Positions 35,614 to 44,831 are shown, numbered from the stretch's first letter. The stretch is 64,000 bases of DNA from an uncultured Halobacteriovorax sp. (GCA_913061265.1 CAJXVS010000001.1:590334-654333); one strand, 5' to 3'. Notes: generated by a model from the letters alone, not told the origin. Made by a program: numbers and translations.

Positions 35614-36000
35614 ATGTTTAAGAAAATAAGCCTCCTCTTTTTAGTTCTTTCTATTACTTCTTGTGGTGTGTTCAAGCCAAAATACAGTAAGCCGAGCACT
35701 TATGATGAGAAAGCGAGAAAGGTTTTAATCGAGTTTTCTCCTCTCTTACAAGATTGTTATATTAAAGAATTAGAAAGAAGTTCGAGAAAGATTAAAGGTT
35801 CAGTTACTTTTAAGATCAATATTGCTCAGACCGGAAAGGTTGAGTTGGTTAAGTTAATCGACGATACTCTTCGAAATAAAAGAATCAAAGGCTGCTTTGT
35901 AAAAACCATCCATAAGATTCCTTTTCCAAAGCATGACAATGTTGAGCCAGTGCAATTGAATCAACCATTTAAGTTTAGATACCCTAAGAACAAAAAGTAG
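35614..36000 (+). CDS. Lipoprotein with AgmX/PglI-like (TonB-like) C-terminal domain
   Basis: A 128-residue lipoprotein (lipobox SITSC). The body matches the AgmX/PglI C-terminal pattern: a Cys then long helix (LLQDCYIKELERSSRKIKG), SVTFKINIAQTGKVELVKL, then GCFVKTIHKIPFP and PFKFRYP. In myxobacterial proteins this domain sits at the end of gliding and adhesion proteins; its fold is TonB-like. It may be a protein contact module at the outer membrane. The ribosome site is AGGA before the ATG. Confidence 0.6.
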   Translation: MFKKISLLFLVLSITSCGVFKPKYSKPSTYDEKARKVLIEFSPLLQDCYIKELERSSRKIKGSVTFKINIAQTGKVELVKLIDDTLRNKRIKGCFVKTIHKIPFPKHDNVEPVQLNQPFKFRYPKNKK

Positions 36001-36005
36001 TTAAA

Positions 36006-36034
36006 TTGCAAATATTTCGGTAGCGAGTTATCAT
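36006..36034 (+). promoter_or_regulatory. Leaderless promoter of the gene at 36041
   Basis: TTGCAA (36006-36011), 17-bp spacer, TATCAT (36029-36034), then 6 nt to the ATG. No ribosome site. Confidence 0.5.
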
Positions 36035-36040
36035 TTTAAT

Positions 36041-36721
36041 ATGAAAACTATAATCCTCGCTACCGTATTACTTCTAAGTACTCCCCTCTATTCTAAAGAT
36101 TTCCCCATGAAGCCTGGCTACCGCCAGTTAAAATTATCAGAGCTTCCAAGGGATCGAAATGGTAGCTTGATTTCTTTTCTCTACTCAAGTGCTTCAACAA
36201 GTAACCGCTCCTTTAAAAGTTCTTTAAATGGAACCCAAGAACTTATGCTAGACGCTATGATCGATAGCTTAAAGAATGGCCGTGCCCCCATGGCCAATTC
36301 AATCTGGAAAAAGTTTGTGCGCTCCTTACAAAATGGAAAGAAGAATCTAAGCATTAATAATATTATCTTCTCCCTCGTGAACTCCTCTTATCTTTATAAG
36401 AAACCAAAACTCGCTTACCGCGCTTCTCTTTATAATATTCTTAAAGAAAAGGTATCCATCTTAGAGAATGAAAAAGACTTCTTTAAAGATATGGAAAAAG
36501 ACTGTGAGGCCAATTCTTTATGTGGCTATGACACAAAGGACGAGTTAGATAGAACAAGAGATCTATGGAAGAGAAGAACTAAGATCTTTGAAAAAGAAAT
36601 GAAAGACGCAGAAGACCGATTTAAAGAAGCCTATGATGAGGATGATGGTCTTAGCCACCTCGTGGTTTATATGGGTAAACTCTTCTTTGAATCAGCAGAA
36701 GATATTCTTTCAGATAAGTAA
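36041..36721 (+). CDS. Exported protein of unknown function, helical
   Basis: A 226-residue protein with signal peptide ILATVLLLSTPLYS. It is mostly alpha-helical, Lys/Asp-rich, with a long charged helix (residues 130-205) and two Cys (DCEANSLCG). No domain was recognised. The promoter lies directly against the start codon (see 36006-36034). It abuts the convergent phospholipase gene with no gap. Confidence 0.5.
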   Translation: MKTIILATVLLLSTPLYSKDFPMKPGYRQLKLSELPRDRNGSLISFLYSSASTSNRSFKSSLNGTQELMLDAMIDSLKNGRAPMANSIWKKFVRSLQNGKKNLSINNIIFSLVNSSYLYKKPKLAYRASLYNILKEKVSILENEKDFFKDMEKDCEANSLCGYDTKDELDRTRDLWKRRTKIFEKEMKDAEDRFKEAYDEDDGLSHLVVYMGKLFFESAEDILSDK

Positions 36722-37471
36722 CTAGCGGTTGAGCATAACTCCTACCCCGTAACGGCTTGTAAAATTATTATAGTCTCTAAGAGTATCTCCATAACCTAGA
36801 AAATACTGAAAGGTTAAAAAGATATTATCCGTCATTGGAAAAGAGACATCTGTCTCCCAAGCGCCCTTTTTCTTTGAGAAATTATAGCGGCTTAAAGTAG
36901 AGATGAATAACCAATCTAACTTAGCCGTAATCCGAAGCTCTCCAAATCCATAGAAGTCTTGAATTTTTTGGGTCTTAACAGGAATATCAGGTCTTCCTTG
37001 ATCCTCCGCTAAGATATGCCAAATCTTTAAATCAAAATTTAAGACGGAACTTATCATATAAAACTTAAGATATAAGATATCCCAAGAGCGTGATTCAGGG
37101 TCTTCTCTCCCGTTTGATTCATGAGCATAGCCGATATCAGTAAAGAAGTTATCACCACCGGTTCTATAAAAGACTTCTGGATTATAATTGGTTTCTCTAA
37201 AAGGTCTTGAGCCTTCTTTATCAAAGACCTGCCATAAACTTTTTTGAGAATAGGCGCCAAAGAAGGTGTTTCGATTGCCGTCTCCAAAAAGAGGGATCCT
37301 AATACTAAACTGATACTTTAATTCTGTTCTTTTACCAGTATCTTTCTTTGAAGTGGTATAGGAAAAAGGATGGATATAATTAAACTTATGCAATTGAATC
37401 AGCTTTATTCCCTGCTCTTCCTGAGCACAGACGGAGCCTGAAGCTAGAATGATAAAAATAAAGAGGCGCAT
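36722..37471 (-). CDS. pldA: Outer-membrane phospholipase A (OMPLA)
   Basis: A barrel phospholipase A1/A2 that removes acyl chains from misplaced phospholipids in the outer membrane. Residue blocks YQFSIRIPLF, FFGAYSQKSLWQV, FRETNYNPEVFYR and GYAHESNGREDPESRSW carry the His-Ser-Asn triad region of the family (HxSNG). The barrel ends in GVGVMLNR. The start is debatable. A TATAAT box lies 1 nt before the ATG at 37504, which would place transcription start inside the gene, so I chose the ATG at 37471, where the signal peptide (RLFIFIILASGSVCA) begins. Confidence 0.8.
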   Translation of the reverse strand: MRLFIFIILASGSVCAQEEQGIKLIQLHKFNYIHPFSYTTSKKDTGKRTELKYQFSIRIPLFGDGNRNTFFGAYSQKSLWQVFDKEGSRPFRETNYNPEVFYRTGGDNFFTDIGYAHESNGREDPESRSWDILYLKFYMISSVLNFDLKIWHILAEDQGRPDIPVKTQKIQDFYGFGELRITAKLDWLFISTLSRYNFSKKKGAWETDVSFPMTDNIFLTFQYFLGYGDTLRDYNNFTSRYGVGVMLNR

Positions 37472-37624
37472 AAAGAGTTTAATAAATCCTCCAGGATACC
37501 TCATTATTATACTTGCTTACTCCCTTTCCCTCTAGCCGGAAAAAAGAGAGAATATTAATATTTTTAAGCACTTATAATAGCCAAAACGACTCTATTTATT
37601 GAGCTAAAAGCCGATAAGCTTAGT

Positions 37625-38328
37625 ATGAAAAAGATATCAATCATTACTCTTTGTTTTGCCCTCGTCGCCTCCATTGTTTGGTGGAAGATGGATTCCTCAA
37701 ATACGGCCTTTCGTATTGGAATAAACCTCGATCCTAAACCTACTTCGAACACAAGAGGAATAGCTGGGGAAGGAAGTCATATTCCAAACAACTCTATGAC
37801 GGAGAAACAAAAGCAAATCCTTAAGCATGAGGCCATTGAAAGATTTAAGAGAAATTCTAAAGATCAACCAATGGATCATACTCAAAGTTTTAATAAAGAA
37901 AAAAAAAAGTAATCAACCTTAAAACCAAAGAGTTCAGGCTTAAAGGCCAAGAGCTCTTTGTCTCAATTTCCTATAGAGCTATTCCAAAAGAAAATACCGA
38001 TGCTGCCTCCCGCGCCATCGCTTCAGTAAATAATCACTATATTGTTAAAGGATCAAAAGGCCTTCCTGTTATTGAAGATCCCGTAAAGTTTAGAACCGGC
38101 ATTGCTACCGGCCATATCATTGTCAAACCAAAAGAAGATGCTGATCTCTCTAGCCTAGCAAAGAAATACAATCTTAGAGTTGAGCATGTAGTACCTCATT
38201 TAAATTTAGTGACTCTTGTTCCTAATGACTCTGATGAATTGCTAAAGGTTTCGGCCCTCTTAAGCGAGAGTGAACTCTTAACTTCAGTTAAACTTGATGT
38301 CTCTTATGGAGGTCCTCGTGCAAAATAG
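37625..38328 (+). pseudogene. Trans-encoded subtilase propeptide/inhibitor with A10 frameshift
   Basis: Read as one 233- to 234-residue product broken by a frameshift. The first frame (37625-37912, 95 aa) opens with a membrane anchor (ITLCFALVASIVWW) and ends in a run of ten A (37899-37908). The continuing frame (37909-38328) is clean coding sequence. It includes HIIVKPKEDADLSSLAKKY, a pattern like subtilase propeptides (I9-type): strand, helix, strand. One extra A joins the two exactly. It overlaps the subtilase gene, which itself has no propeptide. The frame break may be real, a sequencing error, or a slippage site that still yields protein. Confidence 0.6.
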
Positions 38329-40060
38329 TCTTTTCACTCTTTTGTTCTTAGTCATGATCTCTTCTTGCGTGAAGTCGGCCAAGACCTCTGCCCCAAAAGA
38401 AACAGAACAAACCAATACTCAAGCAAACACACCTACAAATAATCCAACGCCCGCCCCTACTCCTATTGGAACTCCAGTGGCAAATAATCCTGATCCCCTT
38501 TATATCTATGCTTGGCATTTAGATAATAGCGGTCAAAAGAACTTTGCTGATGCTGGTGGAACAATTGATCAAGACTTAAATATTGTTGGCGCCCGAAACC
38601 TAGGAAGGATTGGATCTGGAGTTAGGATTGCAGTCAGTGATACTGGTTTAGAGACCGCTCATGAAGATCTTTTTAGCAATCTATTGACCGGTGAACATAG
38701 AGACTATACCAAATCAAGTGCCCCTTTTCAGGGCGACCCAAACCCAAGTGGAGATGCAGGTGATCATGGAACTAGTGTTTCAGGAATTATCGCAGCGGTT
38801 GGAAATAATGGAATCGGCTCGCAAGGAATCGCCTATGGCGCCAAGCTCGCTGGCTTTAAATATATAGCAGGAGGAAATACTCTTTCGCGAATGCTTGATC
38901 AGGCTAATGGAAACTTTGATATCTTCAATTACAGCTATGGTCTCTACTCTTGTATTTTTTCAGGAGTTCCCTCTGAATATATTGATCAGTTAAAGTACGG
39001 AGTTAATAATCTTAGGGCCGGAAAAGGTGCTATCTATGTTAAGGCCGCTGGAAATGAATACATTGGATCAACTAGTGATTGTTTTCCAAGTGAGGCTAAT
39101 CCTAGAGTTTATTATGGCAATGCCAACTTAGAAGAAGATCACTCCTACCCTTATCAAATCGTTGTAGCCGCAGTGAATGCTAATGGAATTTCATCAAGCT
39201 ATTCAACACCAGGCTCTAGTGTCTGGATCAGTGCTCCAGGTGGAGAATACGGAAATACAAACCCCGCCATCTTAACCACAGATAGAACTGGTTGCGATAA
39301 GGGTTATGCTAAAACAGGCGCGAGCAGAAATGATTTTGAAGATGGAGACGCTCTAAATCAAAACTGTAATTACACTTCTGTTTTTAATGGAACTTCTTCA
39401 GCCACCCCAATGGTCTCTGGAGTTACCGCTCTTATTTTAGACGCTAATCCAAACCTCTCTTGGAGAGATGTAAAACATATCTTGGCCACTACTGCTAGAA
39501 AAACAGACCCGGCCAGGGGAGATTCGAACCATCCAGGTGGGCTCGATCTAGCGGGGCATGTTTACCAGCAAGGCTGGAAGACAAATGCAGCTGGTTTCAA
39601 TTTTCACAACTGGTATGGCTTTGGAGCAGCAGATGCTGGAGCGGCCGTTTCAATGGCAGCCAGCTATCAAACAAACTGGGGCATCCAGCAAGAGACTAAC
39701 TTCCTGCCTAACTCTGGGACAATCGATGTCTCAATTCCTGATGCAGATTCAGGAGGGGCCAGTAGTGACCTCAGTGTAAACCAAAACCTAACCATCGAGG
39801 CCGTTCAGATCAGAATCAGTATAGAGCATAGCTTTATCGGTGACTTAGGTATTGAACTAACCTCTCCGAGCGGGACTAAATCTATCTTGATGAATATCAA
39901 CAGCTCTGTTTCAGGCACTGCTATTGTCGACGAAGTGCTCTTATCCAATGCTTTTTATGGGGAGCCTTCCTTTGGCCAGTGGACCCTAAAGATCGTTGAT
40001 GGCTACGCCCAAGATGTGGGTAAGCTTACCAACTGGAAGCTCAATATTATCGGACATTAA
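38318..40060 (+). CDS. Subtilisin-like serine protease with P-domain, lipoprotein
   Basis: A 580-residue exported protease starting at GTG 38318 with GGAGG 5 nt upstream. Lipobox VMISSC comes first, then a Thr/Pro/Asn-rich linker (residues 20-60), then a kexin-like catalytic domain. The catalytic residues are Asp in AVSDTGLE (about 108), His in DHGTSVSGI (about 150) and Ser in NGTSSATPMVSG (about 360). The last 110 residues are a proprotein-convertase P-domain (TSPSGTKS, WTLKIVDGY). It lacks its own propeptide; the gene just upstream, overlapping by 11 bp, appears to encode it. Confidence 0.85.
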   Translation: MQNSLFTLLFLVMISSCVKSAKTSAPKETEQTNTQANTPTNNPTPAPTPIGTPVANNPDPLYIYAWHLDNSGQKNFADAGGTIDQDLNIVGARNLGRIGSGVRIAVSDTGLETAHEDLFSNLLTGEHRDYTKSSAPFQGDPNPSGDAGDHGTSVSGIIAAVGNNGIGSQGIAYGAKLAGFKYIAGGNTLSRMLDQANGNFDIFNYSYGLYSCIFSGVPSEYIDQLKYGVNNLRAGKGAIYVKAAGNEYIGSTSDCFPSEANPRVYYGNANLEEDHSYPYQIVVAAVNANGISSSYSTPGSSVWISAPGGEYGNTNPAILTTDRTGCDKGYAKTGASRNDFEDGDALNQNCNYTSVFNGTSSATPMVSGVTALILDANPNLSWRDVKHILATTARKTDPARGDSNHPGGLDLAGHVYQQGWKTNAAGFNFHNWYGFGAADAGAAVSMAASYQTNWGIQQETNFLPNSGTIDVSIPDADSGGASSDLSVNQNLTIEAVQIRISIEHSFIGDLGIELTSPSGTKSILMNINSSVSGTAIVDEVLLSNAFYGEPSFGQWTLKIVDGYAQDVGKLTNWKLNIIGH

Positions 40061-40091
40061 GCCTCACCTTTTTACACAGCTCAGCTTATTC

Positions 40092-40120
40092 TTGACCCCT
40101 TTAGAAGTTCGCATTAGAAA
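40092..40120 (+). promoter_or_regulatory. Promoter of the agmatinase-speA operon
   Basis: TTGACC (40092-40097), 17-bp spacer, TAGAAA (40115-40120). The predicted start is about 20 nt before the TTG at 40148, leaving room for the AAAGGAG ribosome site. Confidence 0.45.
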
Positions 40121-40147
40121 GTAATGAGAACTTAAAAGGAGTGAATA

Positions 40148-41035
40148 TTGCTTAAGCCAAATGAGCTTTTTTATCAGTCTAAATTTGCTGAGTCCCTGGA
40201 CTCTAGCGGCGTCTATCTCCTAGGCTTCGGCTTTGATGGAACCGCCTGTTTTAGAAAAGGAACTAAAGACGGACCAGATGGTCTTCGTGATGTCTCTGAT
40301 GGAATCGAATCTTATAGCCCCTACCTTGACCGCGATATCAGTGAACTTCCACTTTTTGATTTAGGGAATCTTCCGGTTGGAAACACTGATGATATAGAGC
40401 AAAACTGGTGGCAAGCGGTTAATTCTTTTCGTGACCTCGTTCATGAAATTAACTTAGAAGAAAAAGGAATTAAGCTTCTTACTCTTGGTGGGGAGCATTC
40501 CATTGCTTACGCTCCCATTGTTAAGATGCTTCAGGCCTATCCCGATTTAGTCATCCTTCACTTAGATGCCCATGCGGATCTAAGAGATGGTTACGAAGGG
40601 TTTCATTATTCTCACGCTTCCATCATCAGAAGAGTGCTTGATCATATGAGCCCAGATCAAGAACTTATCCAATACGGAATCAGATCAGGAACTAAAGAAG
40701 AATATCGTTATATGAAAGAGAACGGAACTCTCTCAACTTCGCGAAAAGAATTCTTAGAAAAAGTAGAGGCCATCTCTAAAGACCGCCCAGTTTATTTAAC
40801 TCTAGATCTTGATTACTTTGACCCTTCCTTCCTTCCAGGAACTGGTACTCCAGAGCCTGGTGGAGAAGACTTTCATAGCTTTATCAGCCTTGTGAAGATC
40901 CTTATGAATAAGAAACTAGTGGGAGCCGACGTTGTCGAACTCTCCCCTTCTATCGACTCAACTGGAAATTCTTCCGTTTTTGCGGCTAAGGTTGTTAGAG
41001 AATTAATATTAGCTTTAAGTGAGAAACGGAAATAA
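40148..41035 (+). CDS. speB: Agmatinase
   Basis: Hydrolyses agmatine to putrescine and urea with a binuclear manganese site. Ureohydrolase blocks are TLGGEHS (His about 117), LHLDAHADLRD (Asp 140, His 142, Asp 144), SHASIIRR and TLDLDYFDPSFLPGTGTP (two more Asp). At 295 aa it is of normal size. Arginase cannot be fully excluded by eye, but its position directly before speA favours agmatine. The TTG start has AAAGGAG 6 nt upstream. speA begins 2 bp after the stop. Confidence 0.88.
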   Translation: MLKPNELFYQSKFAESLDSSGVYLLGFGFDGTACFRKGTKDGPDGLRDVSDGIESYSPYLDRDISELPLFDLGNLPVGNTDDIEQNWWQAVNSFRDLVHEINLEEKGIKLLTLGGEHSIAYAPIVKMLQAYPDLVILHLDAHADLRDGYEGFHYSHASIIRRVLDHMSPDQELIQYGIRSGTKEEYRYMKENGTLSTSRKEFLEKVEAISKDRPVYLTLDLDYFDPSFLPGTGTPEPGGEDFHSFISLVKILMNKKLVGADVVELSPSIDSTGNSSVFAAKVVRELILALSEKRK

Positions 41036-41037
41036 AG

Positions 41038-42939
41038 ATGAAAGAGTGGACTAAAGAAAAAGCTAAACGCGCCTATCTATTTGATCGATGGGGAAATGGA
41101 TATTTTGACGTAAACGACAAGGGCCATCTAAGCGTACATCCTTTAAAAGCTGGATCAGTTGGTATTGACCTTGATGAGGTTATCTCTGAGATGAAAGATC
41201 AAGGGATAGCTTTTCCTGCAGTGATCAGGTTTCAAGACATCCTACGCTCTCGAGTTGTTGAGATCAATGAAGTCTTTAAAGAAGCAATCGAAGAAAATAA
41301 CTACCCAGCAAAGTTCTTTGGGGTCTACCCAATTAAAGTTAATCAAATGCGTGAAGTGGTTGAAGAGATCTTAGAAGCTGGCCGTGATTATAATTATGGC
41401 CTAGAAGCTGGCTCTAAAGCAGAACTCGTAAGTGTCCTCGCTTACAATAGAAACCCAGAGGCCCTAACGATCTTAAACGGCTATAAAGACAATGAATACT
41501 TAAAGCTGGCCCTCTTAGGCAGGCGCCTCAACCGTAAAGTGATTGTGGTCATTGAGAAAATGACTGAGCTTGAAAGGCTCCTTGACCTCTCTGAAGAACT
41601 TGGGGTTCGCCCTCTTGTTGGTCTTCGAACTAAACTCTCCATTAAATGCGCCGGAAAATGGGCCGACAGTGGCGGAGAGCGCGCCAAGTTTGGTCTTACA
41701 ACAACTGAACTTATTAAATCTGTTCGCATCTTAGAAGAACGTGGCTTCTTAGACTGCGCTCAACTACTTCATTTTCATTTAGGAAGTCAGATCACTGATA
41801 TTAGAAATGTAAAGGACGCCATCTCTGAAGGCACCAGAATCTACGCCAAGCTTAGACAAATGGGTGTGCCTCTAGAATATATGGATGTAGGCGGCGGTCT
41901 CGGGATTGATTACGATGGAACCCATTCAACCAATCAAAGTTCAATCAATTACGGAAACACTGAATACGCTAGTGACGTTGTCTCTGGCATAAAACAAGTT
42001 TGTGAACTTGAAGATGTTCCTTGCCCAAATATTGTCACCGAATCAGGAAGGTCTATCACGGCCCATCACTCTTGTGTTATCACAAAGGTTATTGGAACCA
42101 TCAAGACGGCTCAAACAGACTTTGAAACTAAAAAGTCTGAGGGCGAGCATATCCTCGTCACCAATATGCGAGACGTAACTAAAGAATTAAAGAAAGAAAA
42201 TTTTAACGAAATCTATAACGACGCTAAGAAGATTAAAGATGATTGCATCAGTGCCTTTAAACTGGGCGTCATCAATCTTGAAGAGAAGGCCAAGATTGAG
42301 ACTCTTTATTGGCAAGTAACCGCCAGGATCGATCAGATGGTCGATAAGCTAGAGTTTCCTTCAGATGACCTCTCTGAACTGCAAGATAGCCTAACCAGCC
42401 AGTACCTCTGTAACTTCTCGGTCTTTCAATCTGCCGCAGACTCTTGGGCCATCGGTCAACTGCTTCCTATCATGCCCATCACCAGGCTCAATGAGAAACC
42501 AAATGTATGGTGCTCTATTGCCGACATTACTTGTGATAGTGATGGAAAGATTGACCGTTTTATCGATCTTGAAGAGGAGACAAAGAACCTTCCCCTTCAT
42601 GAATTAAAAGATGGTGAGGATTATTTTGTAGGGCTCTTTCTCACTGGCGCCTATCAAGATGTTATGGGAGATATGCATAACCTCTTTGGAAGACTAAACG
42701 AAGTTCACGTTTATAAAGACGGAGATAATGGCGAGTTCTATATTGAAGAAGTCATCCCTGGCAATAAGATCAAAGATGTCCTCTCTACTATGCAGTACTC
42801 CCCTGAGTTTTTAAGCTATAGATTAAAAAGAAGTGTGGACAAAGAAATTGCTGAAGGTAATATCAGGCCAAGAGAAGGCGTAGCTTGGGTTGATTTTTAT
42901 GATAACTGCCTAGAAGACTATACCTATTTAAAGACATGA
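41038..42939 (+). CDS. speA: Biosynthetic arginine decarboxylase
   Basis: A PLP enzyme of 633 residues that turns arginine into agmatine. The PLP Lys is in FGVYPIKVNQ (Lys 100). LHFHLGSQITDI and the following DVGGGLGIDYDG are family blocks of the alanine-racemase-fold barrel. The C-terminal barrel has WCSIADITCDSDGKID, with the catalytic Cys region. The length and the helical inserts fit the bacterial SpeA type. It follows speB by 2 bp and its stop overlaps marC (ATGA), giving a speB-speA-marC operon. Confidence 0.93.
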   Translation: MKEWTKEKAKRAYLFDRWGNGYFDVNDKGHLSVHPLKAGSVGIDLDEVISEMKDQGIAFPAVIRFQDILRSRVVEINEVFKEAIEENNYPAKFFGVYPIKVNQMREVVEEILEAGRDYNYGLEAGSKAELVSVLAYNRNPEALTILNGYKDNEYLKLALLGRRLNRKVIVVIEKMTELERLLDLSEELGVRPLVGLRTKLSIKCAGKWADSGGERAKFGLTTTELIKSVRILEERGFLDCAQLLHFHLGSQITDIRNVKDAISEGTRIYAKLRQMGVPLEYMDVGGGLGIDYDGTHSTNQSSINYGNTEYASDVVSGIKQVCELEDVPCPNIVTESGRSITAHHSCVITKVIGTIKTAQTDFETKKSEGEHILVTNMRDVTKELKKENFNEIYNDAKKIKDDCISAFKLGVINLEEKAKIETLYWQVTARIDQMVDKLEFPSDDLSELQDSLTSQYLCNFSVFQSAADSWAIGQLLPIMPITRLNEKPNVWCSIADITCDSDGKIDRFIDLEEETKNLPLHELKDGEDYFVGLFLTGAYQDVMGDMHNLFGRLNEVHVYKDGDNGEFYIEEVIPGNKIKDVLSTMQYSPEFLSYRLKRSVDKEIAEGNIRPREGVAWVDFYDNCLEDYTYLKT

Positions 42940-43559
42940 AAGAATTATTAGATTTTTATTTATTAGCATTCACTTCCCTTTTCAGTATGATCAATCCTTT
43001 TAGTGTCATGCCTGTCTTCGTTAAGTACACTAGTGGCTATAACTTAGAAAGGACAAAGAGATTAGCGCGAAAAGGAACCCTTGCCGCAATGATCGCCATG
43101 TTCATCTTTGCCCTCACCGGACAGATGATCTTTAAGTTCTTCAATATCAGTCTTGATAGCCTTCGTGTTGTAGGGGGAATCCTCTTCTTCATCAACGGCT
43201 TTGATATGCTTCAAGCAAAACCAGTTCGTACGAAGGATGAAAATGAGGCCATAGAAGATGATGAAGATGTGGGAGTAACCCCTCTTGGTATCCCTCTTCT
43301 TTGTGGCCCTGGAACTATCACCGCTGTCATTCTTATGAACCAAGGGGCCTCTGGCCTTCAGATGAAAGGCGTTCTTTATTTCGCCATCATTTCAACTTCA
43401 CTTGTAGTTTTTCTCATGCTCTTTGGATCTAAATGGATCTTAAGTAAGCTTGGTGAAGCAGGGACGAAGGTTCTTTTTAGAATCATGGGATTGATTGTTA
43501 TGGTCATCGCCGTTGAGTATTTCTTCACGGGTCTTAGAAACCTTCTCAGAATTGCTTAA
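42936..43559 (+). CDS. MarC-family integral membrane protein
   Basis: A 207-residue six-helix membrane protein of the MarC/YchE/YhgN family. It shows the FSMINPFSVMPVFV start and the PLGIPLLCGPGTITAVIL central motif (about residues 112-130). The function of MarC proteins is unsettled; some reports tie them to amino-acid export. Its overlap with speA (ATGA) is suggestive, since arginine supply or polyamine balance could involve it. Confidence 0.85.
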   Translation: MKELLDFYLLAFTSLFSMINPFSVMPVFVKYTSGYNLERTKRLARKGTLAAMIAMFIFALTGQMIFKFFNISLDSLRVVGGILFFINGFDMLQAKPVRTKDENEAIEDDEDVGVTPLGIPLLCGPGTITAVILMNQGASGLQMKGVLYFAIISTSLVVFLMLFGSKWILSKLGEAGTKVLFRIMGLIVMVIAVEYFFTGLRNLLRIA

Positions 43560-43597
43560 TCCTAACTCTTTATAATTAAAGAAATTAATTCTCCTTT

Positions 43598-43614
43598 GTT
43601 AACTTCCTGTTAAC
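43598..43614. promoter_or_regulatory. Repeated GTTAAC palindromes
   Basis: Two copies of the palindrome gttaac are separated by ttcct, upstream of the lipoprotein gene at 43723. The arrangement is that of an operator pair, but no factor can be named. Confidence 0.2.
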
Positions 43615-43722
43615 TATTGACCTAAAGCTTACTTGACCAGTTCGTTCCAATTGTTGACCATGACGCTAAATATTAAGAACATTAACATGAGGGCAGAGTT
43701 ATCAAATAACTTGGAGCGACCT

Positions 43723-44391
43723 ATGAAAATGCGAAAATTAGTTTTTTTGATTCTATTCACACTTGTCTCATGTAAGTCTGAAGAACAACTAGGACTTGCC
43801 TCAAACGACCCCGTAGGAGGCCAGCGAGATGTTGGAGGAGATCCTAGTCATATTGACTATACTGACGTTGAATCTCCTTTAGGAACGAGAGGAAAATGGA
43901 AGATGTCCTGGAGCACTCAGGTAGGAAACTCTATCGATGATCACTCAATTGAACTTGTCGATGATGCCACTATCCCTTACTCAGACCTAGAGGCCCTAGA
44001 TTGCCACGGTTATACCGACGCCTCTGAAGAAGATAAGAAAAGGTTTTGGGCCTTATTCTTCTCTTCCATCTCTCTTTATGAAACTGACTTTAATCCAAAT
44101 ACCCGCTATTGGGAGAGAGGTCTTAATGTTTGGTCTGAAGGGCTCTTTCAATTAAGTGTTTCAACAGGAAGGTATCATAATGGTTGTGAACATCTAACTT
44201 CTGATAATATCTTAGACCCCCATGGTAATATTGATTGCGCTGTCGCCGTCATGAGAAATCAAATGAGAGTAAGGGGTTCTCTCTTTCCAAGCCGTGCCTA
44301 CTACTGGTCAGTCTTAACCACAGTAAAGAAGTACAAGGTTCAAAACTTCTTTAAGAGCCAGATGAGTGAGTTAAGCTTCTGCCAGCTTTAA
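43723..44391 (+). CDS. Lysozyme-like lipoprotein
   Basis: A 222-residue lipoprotein (lipobox TLVSC). The lysozyme-like signs are SLYETDFNPNTRYWE, WSEGLFQLSVSTG near residue 135 and PHGNIDCAVAVMRNQM. These are the E...S/A-x-GLFQ...N-x-x-C-A pattern of SLT/goose-type folds, with Glu in LYETDF as the likely acid. It probably cuts peptidoglycan glycan strands. GGAG lies 6 nt before the ATG at 43723, which decides against a longer frame. A related pattern appears at 60238. The end overlaps the convergent EVE gene by 21 bp. Confidence 0.6.
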   Translation: MKMRKLVFLILFTLVSCKSEEQLGLASNDPVGGQRDVGGDPSHIDYTDVESPLGTRGKWKMSWSTQVGNSIDDHSIELVDDATIPYSDLEALDCHGYTDASEEDKKRFWALFFSSISLYETDFNPNTRYWERGLNVWSEGLFQLSVSTGRYHNGCEHLTSDNILDPHGNIDCAVAVMRNQMRVRGSLFPSRAYYWSVLTTVKKYKVQNFFKSQMSELSFCQL

Positions 44392-44829
44392 GATCGTATT
44401 AAATTCTTTTTCGGAAACAGGCATGATCGATAGCCTGTTTCCTTTCTTTACAAGCCCCATAGTCTCTAACTTCTTTGTGTTCTTTATTTCTTCTAATGTA
44501 ACTAGGTTCTTAAACTTCTTTTTAAACTTAACTTCCACCATAAACCAGCGAGGGGCTTCTTTAGTACTCTTAGGATCGTAGTACTTATTTTTTTTATCAT
44601 AACAAGTATGATCAGGATGAGATTCTTTAGAGACTTCTGCCAGACCGGCCACTCCTGCGGGAGAGCAGCTGCTGTGATAAAAGAGAATCTTATCCCCTTT
44701 TTTCATATCATCTCGCATAAAGTTTCGCGCCTGATAGTTTCTCACTCCATCCCAAGGCTCAGTCTTATTCTTTTTTAAGTCATCAATCCCAAAGACATCA
44801 GGCTCAGACTTCATTAGCCAAAAATTCAT
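44371..44829 (-). CDS. EVE-domain protein
   Basis: A 152-residue single EVE domain (PUA-like fold) of the THYN1/YTH-related type. Conserved blocks are WLMKSEPDVFGIDDL (4-18), WDGVRNYQARNFMRD (26-40), GDKILFYHSSC and AGLAEVSKESHPD. EVE domains bind modified bases in DNA or RNA. The gene starts 2 bp after the speE stop with AGGGG 5 nt before the ATG, so it probably ends the speD-speE operon. Confidence 0.85.
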   Translation of the reverse strand: MNFWLMKSEPDVFGIDDLKKNKTEPWDGVRNYQARNFMRDDMKKGDKILFYHSSCSPAGVAGLAEVSKESHPDHTCYDKKNKYYDPKSTKEAPRWFMVEVKFKKKFKNLVTLEEIKNTKKLETMGLVKKGNRLSIMPVSEKEFNTILKLAEA

Positions 44830-44831
44830 CT

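Noticed and set aside
37605..37620. ccgataag as a sigma-28 (FliA) -10 box upstream of the propeptide gene; similar gccgataat at 61426
   Set aside because: No TAAAG-type -35 box lies at the right distance in either place; a plain -10 hexamer 6 nt before the start explains them better.
39519..39545. gattcgaacc resembles the T-loop of a tRNA on the other strand
   Set aside because: It lies inside the subtilase coding sequence, and no acceptor stem, D-arm or anticodon arm could be fitted around it.
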